Shown: piece by piece, positions 6,060 to 13,330 of the stretch
How positions within the stretch are numbered: position 1 is the first letter of the stretch
Layout of the letters: every line of letters begins with the position of its first letter
Made by a program: the position numbers and the translations under genes
NCBI GenBank assembly: GCA_023393475.1
Contig: JAEWLC010000010.1
Coordinates: 1 to 36,192 of the forward strand
Origin: Pseudomonadota bacterium
GTDB lineage: Bacteria; Pseudomonadota; Alphaproteobacteria; Rhizobiales; Devosiaceae
Reading direction: 5' to 3'
DNA: 36,192 nucleotides
The notes under the pieces: generated by a model
Told to the model about the DNA's origin: nothing
The model's input: only the letters and a program-made list of their open reading frames with translations
Databases searched by the model: none

Positions 6060-8536
6060 TTCTTGTAATCCGTCTGCTTGGAGATTGGATCGGTTGCGTC
6101 GAGCGTCACCTTGTTGATGAGTTGCCTCGCATCGAACCACGGCACGAAGATCACCCCTGCGGGCATCCGGTTACGTCCCTGCGTCTCGACCCGGGACCGG
6201 ATCTCGCCACGCCGCGAGACGATGCGAACTTCGGCCCCCTGGTTGATGCCCCGCTGCCGGGCGTCGGCCGCATTCATGAACACCTTCGCTCCCGGAAAGG
6301 CCTTGAACAGCTCGGGCACGCGCATCGTCATCGAGCCCGAATGCCAGTGCTCGAGCACGCGCCCGGTGACGAGCCAGAGATCGAACTCGTCGTCAGGTGA
6401 CTCGGCTGGCGGCTCGTATGGAACGGCGAGGATCACCGCCCGCTTGTCCGGCCGCCCGTAGAACTCGACGCCCGCACCGGGAGTGACGAACGGGTCGAAC
6501 CCTTCGCGATACCGCCACAGCGTCTCCTTGCCCTCGACGAACGGCCAGCGCAGGCCGCGCTGCTCGTGCAGGAGGTCGAACGGGGCGAGGTCGTGGCCGT
6601 GGCCGCGGCCGAACTCGGCATACTCCTCGAACAGGCCCTTCTGGACGTTGAAGCCGAAGGCCTCCGCCTCACGGTTCTCGTAGTCAGGATCGATGGTGTC
6701 GGTACCGAAGGCATCGACCTTGCCGTTCCGGTAGAGGACATCGAACAAGGTCTTGCCCCGGAACTCCGGGTTGGCGTCGAGGATCTCGGCCGGCCACACT
6801 TCGTCGGTCGTGAAGCGCTTCGAGAACTCCATGAGCTGCCAGAGGTCCGAGCGGGCGTCGCCCGGCGCGTTGACCAGCTGGCGCCACACCTGCGTGCGCC
6901 GCTCGGCATTGCCGTAGGCGCCTTCCTTTTCCACCCACATGGCCGCGGGGAGGATGATGTCGGCGCTGACGGCGGTCGCGGTGGGGTAGGCGTCCGAGAC
7001 GACGATCAGGTTGTCGGGGTTGCGGTAGCCCGGGTGGGTTTCGTTGCTGTTGTTTGGCGCTGCCTGCAGGTTGTTGTTGACCTGGATCCAGTAGAAGTTG
7101 AGGTCGCCATCGTGCAGGCGCCGATCCTGCTCCACGGCATGGTAGCCGGGCTTCTCGGGTATCAGCCCGTGCGGCACCTGCCAGAGTTCCTCGGTATGGG
7201 CCCGGTGCTCGGGGTTGGTCACCACGAGATCGGCCGGGAGCCGGTGGGCGAACGTGCCGACCTCGCGAGCTGTGCCGCAGGCGGAAGGCTGCCCGGTAAG
7301 GGAGAACGGGCTGTTGCCCGGTTCGGAGATTTTCCCGGTCAGCAGGTGGATGTTGTAGACCATCTGGTTCGCCCAGACGCCGCGCACGTGCTGGTTGAAC
7401 CCCATTGTCCAAAGCGACATCACCTTGGTCTTTGGGTCGGCGTAGAGTTCTGCCAGCTCCTCTAGGAAGCGCGGCTCGACGCCGGATATCTCGGCCGCCT
7501 TTTCCAGCGTGTAGTCGGCGACGAAGGCCTTGAACGCCTCGAAGTCGATGGGCTCCATCTTGCCGGCGTCGGCCGCGCCGGTGGCGGCCTGTTCGAGCGG
7601 GTGCTCGGGACGCAGGCCATAGCCGATGTCGGTCTGCCCGCGCATGAACGTAGTGTGGTCGCGCACGAAGGCTTCGTTCACCCGGCCGGTGGTGATGATG
7701 TGGTTAGCGATGAAGTTTAGGATCGCGAGGTCGGTACCGGGCTTGAAGATGATCGGGATATCCGCAAGGTCCATGCTGCGATGCGTGAAGGTGGACAGCA
7801 CCGCGCAGCGCACATGTGGATTGCTGAGCCGCCGATCGGCCACGCGCGTCCACAGGATGGGGTGCATCTCCGCCATGTTCGAGCCCCACAGCACGAACGC
7901 GTCGGCATGCTCGAAGTCGTCGTAGACGCCCATCGGCTCGTCCATGCCGAAGGTGCGCATGAACGCAAATGCGGCCGAAGCCATGCAGTGGCGGGCGTTG
8001 GGATCGAGGTTGTTGGAGCGGAAGCCGGCGCGCATCAGCTTGGTGGCAGCATAGCCCTCAAAGATGGTCCACTGGCCCGAGCCGAACATGCCGATGCCGG
8101 TCGGGCCCTTCTCCTTGAGTACCGCCTTGACCTTGGCAGCCATGACGTCGAAGGCCTCGTCCCAGCTGACGGGCTCGAACTCGCCATTCTTGTCAAAGAC
8201 GCCGCCAGTCTTGCGCATCAGCGGCGTCGTGAGCCGGTCCTCTCCGTACATGATCTTGGAGAGGAAGTAGCCCTTGACGCAGTTCAGCCCGCGGTTGACC
8301 TCGGCCAGCATGTCGCCATGCGTAGCGACGACGTGTCCATCCTTGACGCCGACCATCACGCCGCAGCCGGTGCCGCAGAAGCGGCAGGGGGCCTTGGACC
8401 ACTTGATCTCGAGCGCGTTTCTGCCGCCCACAACCGGCTGCGCCGCTGCGGGAAGGCTGACGCCAGCGACAGCCGCAGCGATGGCTGCGGCCTGACCCTT
8501 CAGCAGGTCACGCCGGGTTATCTCCGATATCGTCAC
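6029..8536 (-). CDS. napA: Periplasmic nitrate reductase catalytic subunit NapA
   Basis: NapA reduces nitrate to nitrite in the periplasm with a Mo-bis-MGD cofactor and one [4Fe-4S] cluster. The 835-residue product starts with a Tat signal (TRRDLLKGQAAAI, residues 7-19). The cluster cysteines are C51, C54, C58 and C86 (CRFCGTGCG and NCVKGYF). The molybdenum-ligand cysteine is C184 in NARHCMASA. I chose the GTG at 8536 because GGAGGAG at 8544-8550 lies 7 bases upstream and the length then matches NapA proteins (about 830). A TTG at 8560 would add eight residues without a site. It overlaps the end of napD by 29 bases. Maturation would need NapD for Tat proofreading. All key residues are intact. 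Confidence 0.97.
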   Translation of the reverse strand: MTISEITRRDLLKGQAAAIAAAVAGVSLPAAAQPVVGGRNALEIKWSKAPCRFCGTGCGVMVGVKDGHVVATHGDMLAEVNRGLNCVKGYFLSKIMYGEDRLTTPLMRKTGGVFDKNGEFEPVSWDEAFDVMAAKVKAVLKEKGPTGIGMFGSGQWTIFEGYAATKLMRAGFRSNNLDPNARHCMASAAFAFMRTFGMDEPMGVYDDFEHADAFVLWGSNMAEMHPILWTRVADRRLSNPHVRCAVLSTFTHRSMDLADIPIIFKPGTDLAILNFIANHIITTGRVNEAFVRDHTTFMRGQTDIGYGLRPEHPLEQAATGAADAGKMEPIDFEAFKAFVADYTLEKAAEISGVEPRFLEELAELYADPKTKVMSLWTMGFNQHVRGVWANQMVYNIHLLTGKISEPGNSPFSLTGQPSACGTAREVGTFAHRLPADLVVTNPEHRAHTEELWQVPHGLIPEKPGYHAVEQDRRLHDGDLNFYWIQVNNNLQAAPNNSNETHPGYRNPDNLIVVSDAYPTATAVSADIILPAAMWVEKEGAYGNAERRTQVWRQLVNAPGDARSDLWQLMEFSKRFTTDEVWPAEILDANPEFRGKTLFDVLYRNGKVDAFGTDTIDPDYENREAEAFGFNVQKGLFEEYAEFGRGHGHDLAPFDLLHEQRGLRWPFVEGKETLWRYREGFDPFVTPGAGVEFYGRPDKRAVILAVPYEPPAESPDDEFDLWLVTGRVLEHWHSGSMTMRVPELFKAFPGAKVFMNAADARQRGINQGAEVRIVSRRGEIRSRVETQGRNRMPAGVIFVPWFDARQLINKVTLDATDPISKQTDYKKCAVKIIPVA

Positions 8537-8825
8537 CTGTGAACTCCTCCGCCTGCTCAAAAACCATGTTGGCGCTGATAACGCCGTCCATCAGTGAGAT
8601 CGTTGTCAGCAATGAACCAAGTTCGCCCGACGTGCTCCCCTCGAGCACGACGACCAGTCTGCTGTCGTTTCCGCCATGCACCTCGACGCCCTCAATAGCG
8701 TCAAGTTCGGCAGCCAGTGCCTCGATGCGCTGCGGCAGGGCAACCACCACGGCACTCGAGACGTAGTGCTCCCGGCGAGCAATTTCCCCCACCAAGACGT
8801 TGCGCCTGCTGAATGTTTCGCTCAA
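8508..8825 (-). CDS. napD: NapD, cytoplasmic chaperone for NapA Tat signal
   Basis: NapD binds the Tat signal of NapA and holds it back until the molybdenum cofactor is inserted. The product is 105 residues if started at TTG 8825, which forms a TTGA overlap with the napE stop and has GGGAG at 8833-8837, 7 bases upstream. The core (HYVSSAVVVALPQR, then the E-G-V-E-V-H segment and a ferredoxin-like alternation) matches the NapD family. No ATG is available in a sensible position. The N-terminus carries SRRNVLVG (residues 6-13), which resembles a Tat motif although the protein lacks a hydrophobic signal segment after it. The gene overlaps napA by 29 bases. Confidence 0.9.
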   Translation of the reverse strand: MSETFSRRNVLVGEIARREHYVSSAVVVALPQRIEALAAELDAIEGVEVHGGNDSRLVVVLEGSTSGELGSLLTTISLMDGVISANMVFEQAEEFTGDDIGDNPA

Positions 8826-9013
8826 TGCCCAACTCCCGGCGGTCCGGGCGGCCCGAACACGAGCTGCCACATCCACACTACGAAGCCGAAGCCCCCCACC
8901 ACGCCCACGGCAACAATCGGCCATATGCCGAAGGCCAGCACGAAGAAGATGATCAGTTCGCGCCAACGTGGGTTACGTTCGCGCTTGGGACCACTCTCGA
9001 CGTCCTGAGTCAT
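8822..9013 (-). CDS. napE: NapE, small membrane protein of the nap operon
   Basis: The 63-residue product has a charged N-terminus of about 18 residues and one long transmembrane helix (about residues 20-53, with IIFFVLAFGIWPIVAVGVVG), typical of NapE. Its function is unknown; it is found as the first gene of alphaproteobacterial nap operons. GGAG lies 7 bases before the ATG at 9013. An Fnr-type palindrome lies 64 bases upstream. The stop codon overlaps the TTG start of napD. Confidence 0.9.
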   Translation of the reverse strand: MTQDVESGPKRERNPRWRELIIFFVLAFGIWPIVAVGVVGGFGFVVWMWQLVFGPPGPPGVGH

Positions 9014-9075
9014 CTAGTTGCTCCGGAGGGCGTTTCGTCCAGCCTAGCCAAATACAGAGCAAGATCAAGCGCGGG

Positions 9076-9091
9076 TTTGATCTAGATCAAA
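9076..9091 (-). promoter_or_regulatory. Perfect Fnr/NNR palindrome in the nap promoter
   Basis: TTTGATCTAGATCAAA is a perfect 16-base palindrome containing the ideal TTGAT-N4-ATCAA box (9077-9090). It is centred about 70 bases upstream of napE. A class-II arrangement would place transcription start near 9042, with a weak -10 element TATTTG (9049-9054 on the minus strand). The same regulator as for nirK could bind here (inference). Confidence 0.8.
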
Positions 9092-9120
9092 TGTCGAGTC
9101 GATAACATGATAATTGTTGT

Positions 9121-9130
9121 CATAATTATG
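9121..9130. other. AT-rich palindrome between the hydroxyproline and nap operons
   Basis: CATAATTATG is a perfect 10-base palindrome inside an AT-rich patch (about 9096-9130) that stands out from its GC-rich surroundings. The gap 9014-9175 separates the end of the hydroxyproline operon from the nap promoter. The patch could be a second regulator site for nap or a bendable element; its role is unknown. No convincing terminator for the upstream operon was seen in this gap. Confidence 0.4.
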
Positions 9131-9175
9131 GCGAGGCGCGCGAAAATGTAGTTCGCGGCGGACTGGATTCGGCCG

Positions 9176-10183
9176 CTATTCGCTTGCCAGTTGCCTGATC
9201 TCGGTCAGGGTGGCCTCGGACATGGCGATGCCGTTTGCCTCGCTGTCGCGGCGGTTGGCGTAGCGGCGGTCGCCGGGGAGGCGGGACTGGCCGGCCGAAT
9301 GGATCTCGTCGATCAGCACTTCGAGGCGGTTAGCGAAGGCGTTCACTGCACCGCGCCTGGGGTCGATGAGGATGTAGGTCTGGCCGCCATGCGGCGTGGC
9401 CGCACCGGGATAGGCGCTCCAGTCGATCTCGAAGGAGTAGTCGCTACCGGCGAGGGCTGCGCCCATGATCTCCATCATCATGGCGATCGACGAACCCTTG
9501 TGCCCCCCGAACGGTAGCAGCGCACCGCCTTCGAGCACGGCGTTGGGGTCGGTTGTGGGGTTGCCGTCGCGATCGACGCCGGTGCCGGGCGGCAGCTGCC
9601 GGCCCTCGCGGCGGGCGATCTGCACGTCGCCATTGGCCATGGCGCTCGAGGCCTGGTCGAACACCAACGGATTGCTTCCCTCGCGCGGCGCGGCGAAGCC
9701 GCACGGGTTCGTGCCGTAGACCTTGCGGTGGCCGCCATGCGGCACCACCGACGCCATGGAGTTGACCATGGCGAGGGCGAGGAAACCCTCGCGGGCGAAG
9801 GGCTCGATATCGGGCCAGACGGCGCTGAAATGATGCGCCTTGCGGACCGTGAGGATGGCGATGCCGTTGGCCCGCGCCTTGGCCATGAGCGGCTCGGCCG
9901 CCATGGCGAGCACCGGCAGCGAGAAGCCGTTGCGGCCGTCGGCCCGCAGCATGCCGGGGGCGACATCCTCGAGGGTGGGAACGGCCTTGCCGTCGACCCA
10001 GCCGGAATCGAGCGAGCCGAGATTGCCCTTGATGCGGAAGACACCGTGGCTATGCGCGCCGTCGCGCTCGGCCCCGGCCATGTTCTCGGCCAGCAATGTC
10101 GCGACGAGGTCGGAGCAGCGGTGCCTGAGGAAGATCGCTTTGAGCAGGCTTACGAGCTCTTCGTTGGAGACTCGGGTCTTCAT
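9176..10183 (-). CDS. Ldh2/malate dehydrogenase-family NAD(P)H reductase, probable delta1-pyrroline-2-carboxylate reductase
   Basis: The 335-residue product belongs to the Ldh2/MDH2 family (GAHSHGVFR with H44/H46; R-K-A-H-H-F-S-A near residue 115; GGHKGSSIAM near 230). Within this family, members beside hydroxyproline genes reduce delta1-pyrroline-2-carboxylate to L-proline. Here it is the last gene of the operon and directly follows two predicted 3-hydroxyproline dehydratases that would make that substrate. The ATG at 10183 overlaps the stop of the preceding gene (ATGA), with GAGGA at 10188-10192. A ureidoglycolate, lactate or sulfolactate dehydrogenase function cannot be excluded from sequence alone, but the neighbours argue for the pyrroline substrate. 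Confidence 0.82.
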   Translation of the reverse strand: MKTRVSNEELVSLLKAIFLRHRCSDLVATLLAENMAGAERDGAHSHGVFRIKGNLGSLDSGWVDGKAVPTLEDVAPGMLRADGRNGFSLPVLAMAAEPLMAKARANGIAILTVRKAHHFSAVWPDIEPFAREGFLALAMVNSMASVVPHGGHRKVYGTNPCGFAAPREGSNPLVFDQASSAMANGDVQIARREGRQLPPGTGVDRDGNPTTDPNAVLEGGALLPFGGHKGSSIAMMMEIMGAALAGSDYSFEIDWSAYPGAATPHGGQTYILIDPRRGAVNAFANRLEVLIDEIHSAGQSRLPGDRRYANRRDSEANGIAMSEATLTEIRQLASE

Positions 10184-11211
10184 AGAATCCTCGGCCAGGT
10201 GTCGGAGAGCCGGTAACCGTGCGGCCACGGGTCGGCAGGGTCGAGCATTTCGGTGCGCGTGCCGGTGATCCAGGCGCGGCCGGAAATCGAGGCGATGATC
10301 GCCGGCCGGCCGCCCAGTGTAGCGTCCGCTTCGATGCGACCGAGGAACTCCGAGCCGATGATCGAACGAGCTAGATAGCGGTCACCGACCTGCATCTCGC
10401 CTTTGGCGCGGAGCACCGCCATGCGGGCGGAGGCGCCGGTGCCGGTGGGCGACCGGTCGATCTTGCCGGGGCGGATGGCGACGGCGTTGGCCGCGGTCAG
10501 CGAGCCATCGCGGCGCTCGATCGGTGCCGCGATCTGGCAGAAGGAATAGTGCGTCCAGTCCGGATTTGTCGGGTGCGAGAAGCCGAGCTGCTCGTCGGCT
10601 GCGCGGGTGATGCGGACGCCGGCCTCGGCGAGGTCGCGGGCCTCGTCAGGGGTTATGCTGAAGCCGAGCGCACGGGCGTCAGCGATGACGAAGCTGTCGC
10701 CGCCATAGGCGGTGTCGACGATCAGCGTGCCGATGCCCTCGACCTCGAGCGTAGCACCCAGCCGGTCGGCGAAGCTCGGGACGTTCGTGACGGTGATCCG
10801 CTCCGCCTTGCCGTTGCGGCACTGCGCGACGACCTCGACGATGCCGCCGGGCGCCTCTAGCACCAGTCGGGTTTCCGGCTCCGTCATGGGGATGATGCCG
10901 GTATCGAGCAGGACGGTTGCGACGCAGATCGAGTTCGAGCCCGACATCGGCGGGGTATCCTCGGGCTCCATGATGATGAAGCCCATCTGTGCGCGCGGGT
11001 CCTTGGGCGGCACCAGCAGGTTCACATGGCGGAAGACGCCGCCGCGCGGTTCGTTGAGGACGAAATTGCGCAACGACTGGTCGCGGGCGATGAAGCGGGA
11101 TTGCTCCCACAGCGTCTCGCCCGGTGGCGGCGCCACCCCGCCGACGATGACATCGCCGACCTCGCCCTCGGCGTGGCAGCCGACGATCTGGATGGCGCGG
11201 GAACTCCTCAC
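10180..11211 (-). CDS. Proline racemase-superfamily protein, probable trans-3-hydroxy-L-proline dehydratase
   Basis: The 343-residue product has the proline racemase fold (GCHAEGEVGDVI start, R-S-P-x-G-T-G-A-S-A-R near residue 253). The two catalytic positions, usually Cys/Cys in racemases and epimerases and Cys/Thr in known trans-3-hydroxyproline dehydratases, here read Ser90 (PMSGSNSIC) and Thr256 (DRSPTGTG). The Thr favours dehydration over epimerisation; the Ser at the first site is a variant. The expected product is delta1-pyrroline-2-carboxylate, used by the next gene. GTG 11211 overlaps the previous stop (GTGA). The open frame continues much further upstream, but that part is an overlap with the enolase-family gene in another frame. 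The same order of epimerase, enolase-family enzyme and this gene is described in Labrenzia aggregata (from memory). Confidence 0.82.
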   Translation of the reverse strand: MRSSRAIQIVGCHAEGEVGDVIVGGVAPPPGETLWEQSRFIARDQSLRNFVLNEPRGGVFRHVNLLVPPKDPRAQMGFIIMEPEDTPPMSGSNSICVATVLLDTGIIPMTEPETRLVLEAPGGIVEVVAQCRNGKAERITVTNVPSFADRLGATLEVEGIGTLIVDTAYGGDSFVIADARALGFSITPDEARDLAEAGVRITRAADEQLGFSHPTNPDWTHYSFCQIAAPIERRDGSLTAANAVAIRPGKIDRSPTGTGASARMAVLRAKGEMQVGDRYLARSIIGSEFLGRIEADATLGGRPAIIASISGRAWITGTRTEMLDPADPWPHGYRLSDTWPRIL

Positions 11212-12311
11212 TCGATGACCTGAACCGTTTGGCCCAGCACGTCCCATTTCGGCGTGATGCCGAGGCCCGGCGCATCGCTGGCGGTCATGAAGCCGTTCTC
11301 GCGCTTCGGTGCGCCATCGGCGATGGAGACGGTGACGTAGGAGTTGAAGTCGGTCGCGGTGAAGCAGAACTTTTCCGGCGTCGAGCGGGCGAGGTGGGCG
11401 ATGGTGGCGGTGACGATGTCGCCGCCCCAGGTGTCCTCGATGGTCATGGGGATGCCGGAGGCGACACAGAGGTCGCGCATCTGACGCGCCTTGGTCAGCC
11501 CGCCGACCTTGCTGATCTTGAGGTTGATGACGTCGAACGCGTCCTCGGCGATGCCCTTCACCAGGTCGGCCACGGTGCCGATATTCTCGTCGAGGACGAA
11601 GGGCAGGGTGGTGCGCCGCCGGATCGATACGCTTTCCTCGTAGGTCATGCAGGGCTGCTCGATATAAACGTCGAGGTCGCTTACCGCGTTCACCACACGG
11701 GCGGCATCCGCCATGGTCCAGCCGGTATTGGCATCGGCGACGAGGATGTCCGTGTCCTCGAGGATTTCCCTGCAGGCACGAATGCGCCTGATGTCGTCGG
11801 CGGGGTCGCCGCCGACCTTGAGCTGGAACTTGGTGTAGCCCTCGGCCCGGTAGCCGGCGATCTTCTGGGCCATGACCCCGGAATCTTCCTGGCTGATGGC
11901 GCGATAGAGCGCGACCTTGTCCTGCTCGGCGCCGCCCAGCAGCTTGTAGACCGGCAGGCCCGCGACCTTGCCGAGTATATCCCAGCAGGCGATGTCGATC
12001 GGCGCCTTCACATAGGGGTGGCCGCGCAACACCGTATCCATGTGGTGGTTGAGCGGCCAGAGATCGGTGGGATCGAACCCGATCAGCTTTGGCCCGATCT
12101 CCTCGATGCCGGCGCGCACGCCCTTGGCGTAGGATGGCAGGTAGGCCGAACCGAGGGGGCAGCACTCGGCATGGCCGGTGATGCCGGCATCGGTTTCAAC
12201 CGCCACTACGGTCGAGTCGAAGACCTCCATGAAGTTGCCGCCAGACCAGTTGTAGCGGCCCTCCTTGAGCGGGAGATCGACCTGATAGACCTTGATGGCG
12301 GTTATCTTCAT
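11208..12311 (-). CDS. Enolase-superfamily (MLE subgroup) enzyme, probable cis-3-hydroxy-L-proline dehydratase
   Basis: The 367-residue product has the muconate-lactonizing subgroup layout. Magnesium ligands are D193 (VADANTGW), E218 (YIEQP) and D241 (LDENIG). The acid/base lysines are K165 (FQLKVG) and K265 (INLKISKVGG). The K-x-K motif is reduced to Q-L-K (Q163), so only the second lysine of the pair is present. Its position between a 4-hydroxyproline epimerase and a trans-3-hydroxyproline dehydratase matches the locus where cis-3-hydroxy-L-proline dehydratase was first described. The reaction would give delta1-pyrroline-2-carboxylate. Gaps are tiny: 4 bases after the epimerase stop, and a GTGA overlap with the next gene. 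Other MLE-subgroup activities such as amino-acid racemisation remain possible without assays. Confidence 0.82.
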   Translation of the reverse strand: MKITAIKVYQVDLPLKEGRYNWSGGNFMEVFDSTVVAVETDAGITGHAECCPLGSAYLPSYAKGVRAGIEEIGPKLIGFDPTDLWPLNHHMDTVLRGHPYVKAPIDIACWDILGKVAGLPVYKLLGGAEQDKVALYRAISQEDSGVMAQKIAGYRAEGYTKFQLKVGGDPADDIRRIRACREILEDTDILVADANTGWTMADAARVVNAVSDLDVYIEQPCMTYEESVSIRRRTTLPFVLDENIGTVADLVKGIAEDAFDVINLKISKVGGLTKARQMRDLCVASGIPMTIEDTWGGDIVTATIAHLARSTPEKFCFTATDFNSYVTVSIADGAPKRENGFMTASDAPGLGITPKWDVLGQTVQVIE

Positions 12312-12315
12312 GTCA

Positions 12316-13317
12316 TCACACCAGTGAGAAGCCGTGGGCGAAGGGGTCGCGGTCGTCGATGTAGATGGTGTTGAGCCCGGTCTGGCGGGCCCAGCCGGCG
12401 ATCGAGGGCACGATGCCGTCGTAGTTGCCGACTTTCACTGCCTTCTCGACGCGGCCGTTGAACACCGAGCCGATGATCGACTCGTGGTTGAAGGCGTCGC
12501 CGACCTTGAGTTTGCCGCGGCCGTACCACTGCGCCATGCGGGCGGAAGTACCCGTGCCGCAGGGCGAGCGGTCGATCGCCTTGTCGCCATAGAACACCGC
12601 GTTGCGAGCGGTGTTGGCGGGGTTGGTGGGCTTGCCAGTCCACAGGATGTGAGTGCAGCCGCGGATGTTCTCGTTCTCGGGGTGGATGAACTCGTAGCGC
12701 TCGTTCATCGCCGTGCGCAGCGCCGGGCTCCAGCGCAGCAGGTCGCCCACCGTAACGTCGGCGATGTCGGTGAAGTTCTCCTGCGGGTCGACGATGCAGT
12801 AGAAGTTGCCGCCATAGGCGACATCGACCTTGAGCTTGCCGAGGCCGGGGGCATCGATTTCGAGGTCGGTCGAGTGGAGGAAGCTCGCGACGTTGGTGAG
12901 GCGGACCTTGTCCACGTACTCGCCGTCCATCGTGTACTCGGCGACCACCTTGCCGGCGGGAACGTCGAGATTGACGATGCCCGGAGTCTTCGGGGTCATC
13001 AGCCCGTTCTCGATCGCCATCGTCACGGTGCCGATGGTGCCGTGGCCACACATGTAGAGGCAGCCCGAGGTCTCGATGAACAGGATGGCGATATCGCAAT
13101 CCTCGCGCGTCGGCGGATAGAGGATCGAGCCGCTCATCACGTCGTGGCCGCGCGGCTCGAACATCAGGCCCTTTCGGATCCAGTCATGGTTGGCGAGAAA
13201 ATCGGCCCGCCGCTGCATCATCGAGTTGCCCTTGAGAAGCGGACCGCCGCCGGCAACCAGGCGAACCGGGTTGCCGCAGGTGTGGCCGTCGATGCAGGTG
13301 AAGATGTGCCGGGACAT
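12316..13317 (-). CDS. 4-hydroxyproline 2-epimerase (proline racemase superfamily)
   Basis: The enzyme converts trans-4-hydroxy-L-proline to cis-4-hydroxy-D-proline. The 333-residue product has both catalytic cysteines, C90 in LYMCGHGTIG and C253 in DRSPCGTGTS, as in true racemases and epimerases. The start IDGHTCGNPVRLV is characteristic of 4-hydroxyproline epimerases rather than proline racemase proper. The ATG at 13317 lies 13 bases after the stop of the FAD dehydrogenase gene, with AGGA about 11 bases upstream. The FAD enzyme and the DapA-family deaminase upstream carry out the next steps, so the 4-hydroxyproline branch is coherent. Confidence 0.92.
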   Translation of the reverse strand: MSRHIFTCIDGHTCGNPVRLVAGGGPLLKGNSMMQRRADFLANHDWIRKGLMFEPRGHDVMSGSILYPPTREDCDIAILFIETSGCLYMCGHGTIGTVTMAIENGLMTPKTPGIVNLDVPAGKVVAEYTMDGEYVDKVRLTNVASFLHSTDLEIDAPGLGKLKVDVAYGGNFYCIVDPQENFTDIADVTVGDLLRWSPALRTAMNERYEFIHPENENIRGCTHILWTGKPTNPANTARNAVFYGDKAIDRSPCGTGTSARMAQWYGRGKLKVGDAFNHESIIGSVFNGRVEKAVKVGNYDGIVPSIAGWARQTGLNTIYIDDRDPFAHGFSLV

Positions 13318-13330
13318 GGGCTGGTCGTTC

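Noticed and set aside
6566..7465. Plus-strand open frame of 299 codons inside napA
   Set aside because: It is antisense to conserved NapA sequence and has no domain match or ribosome site.
1..9175. Complete denitrification locus
   Set aside because: No NO reductase (norCB) and no N2O reductase (nos) genes are in the window; only the nitrate and nitrite steps and NO-related accessory genes are seen.
10180..12165. A 661-codon open frame on the minus strand that could be read as a fusion protein
   Set aside because: Only the part after 11211 encodes a recognisable protein. The upstream part is out-of-frame sequence of the enolase-family gene, rich in Arg, His and Gly.
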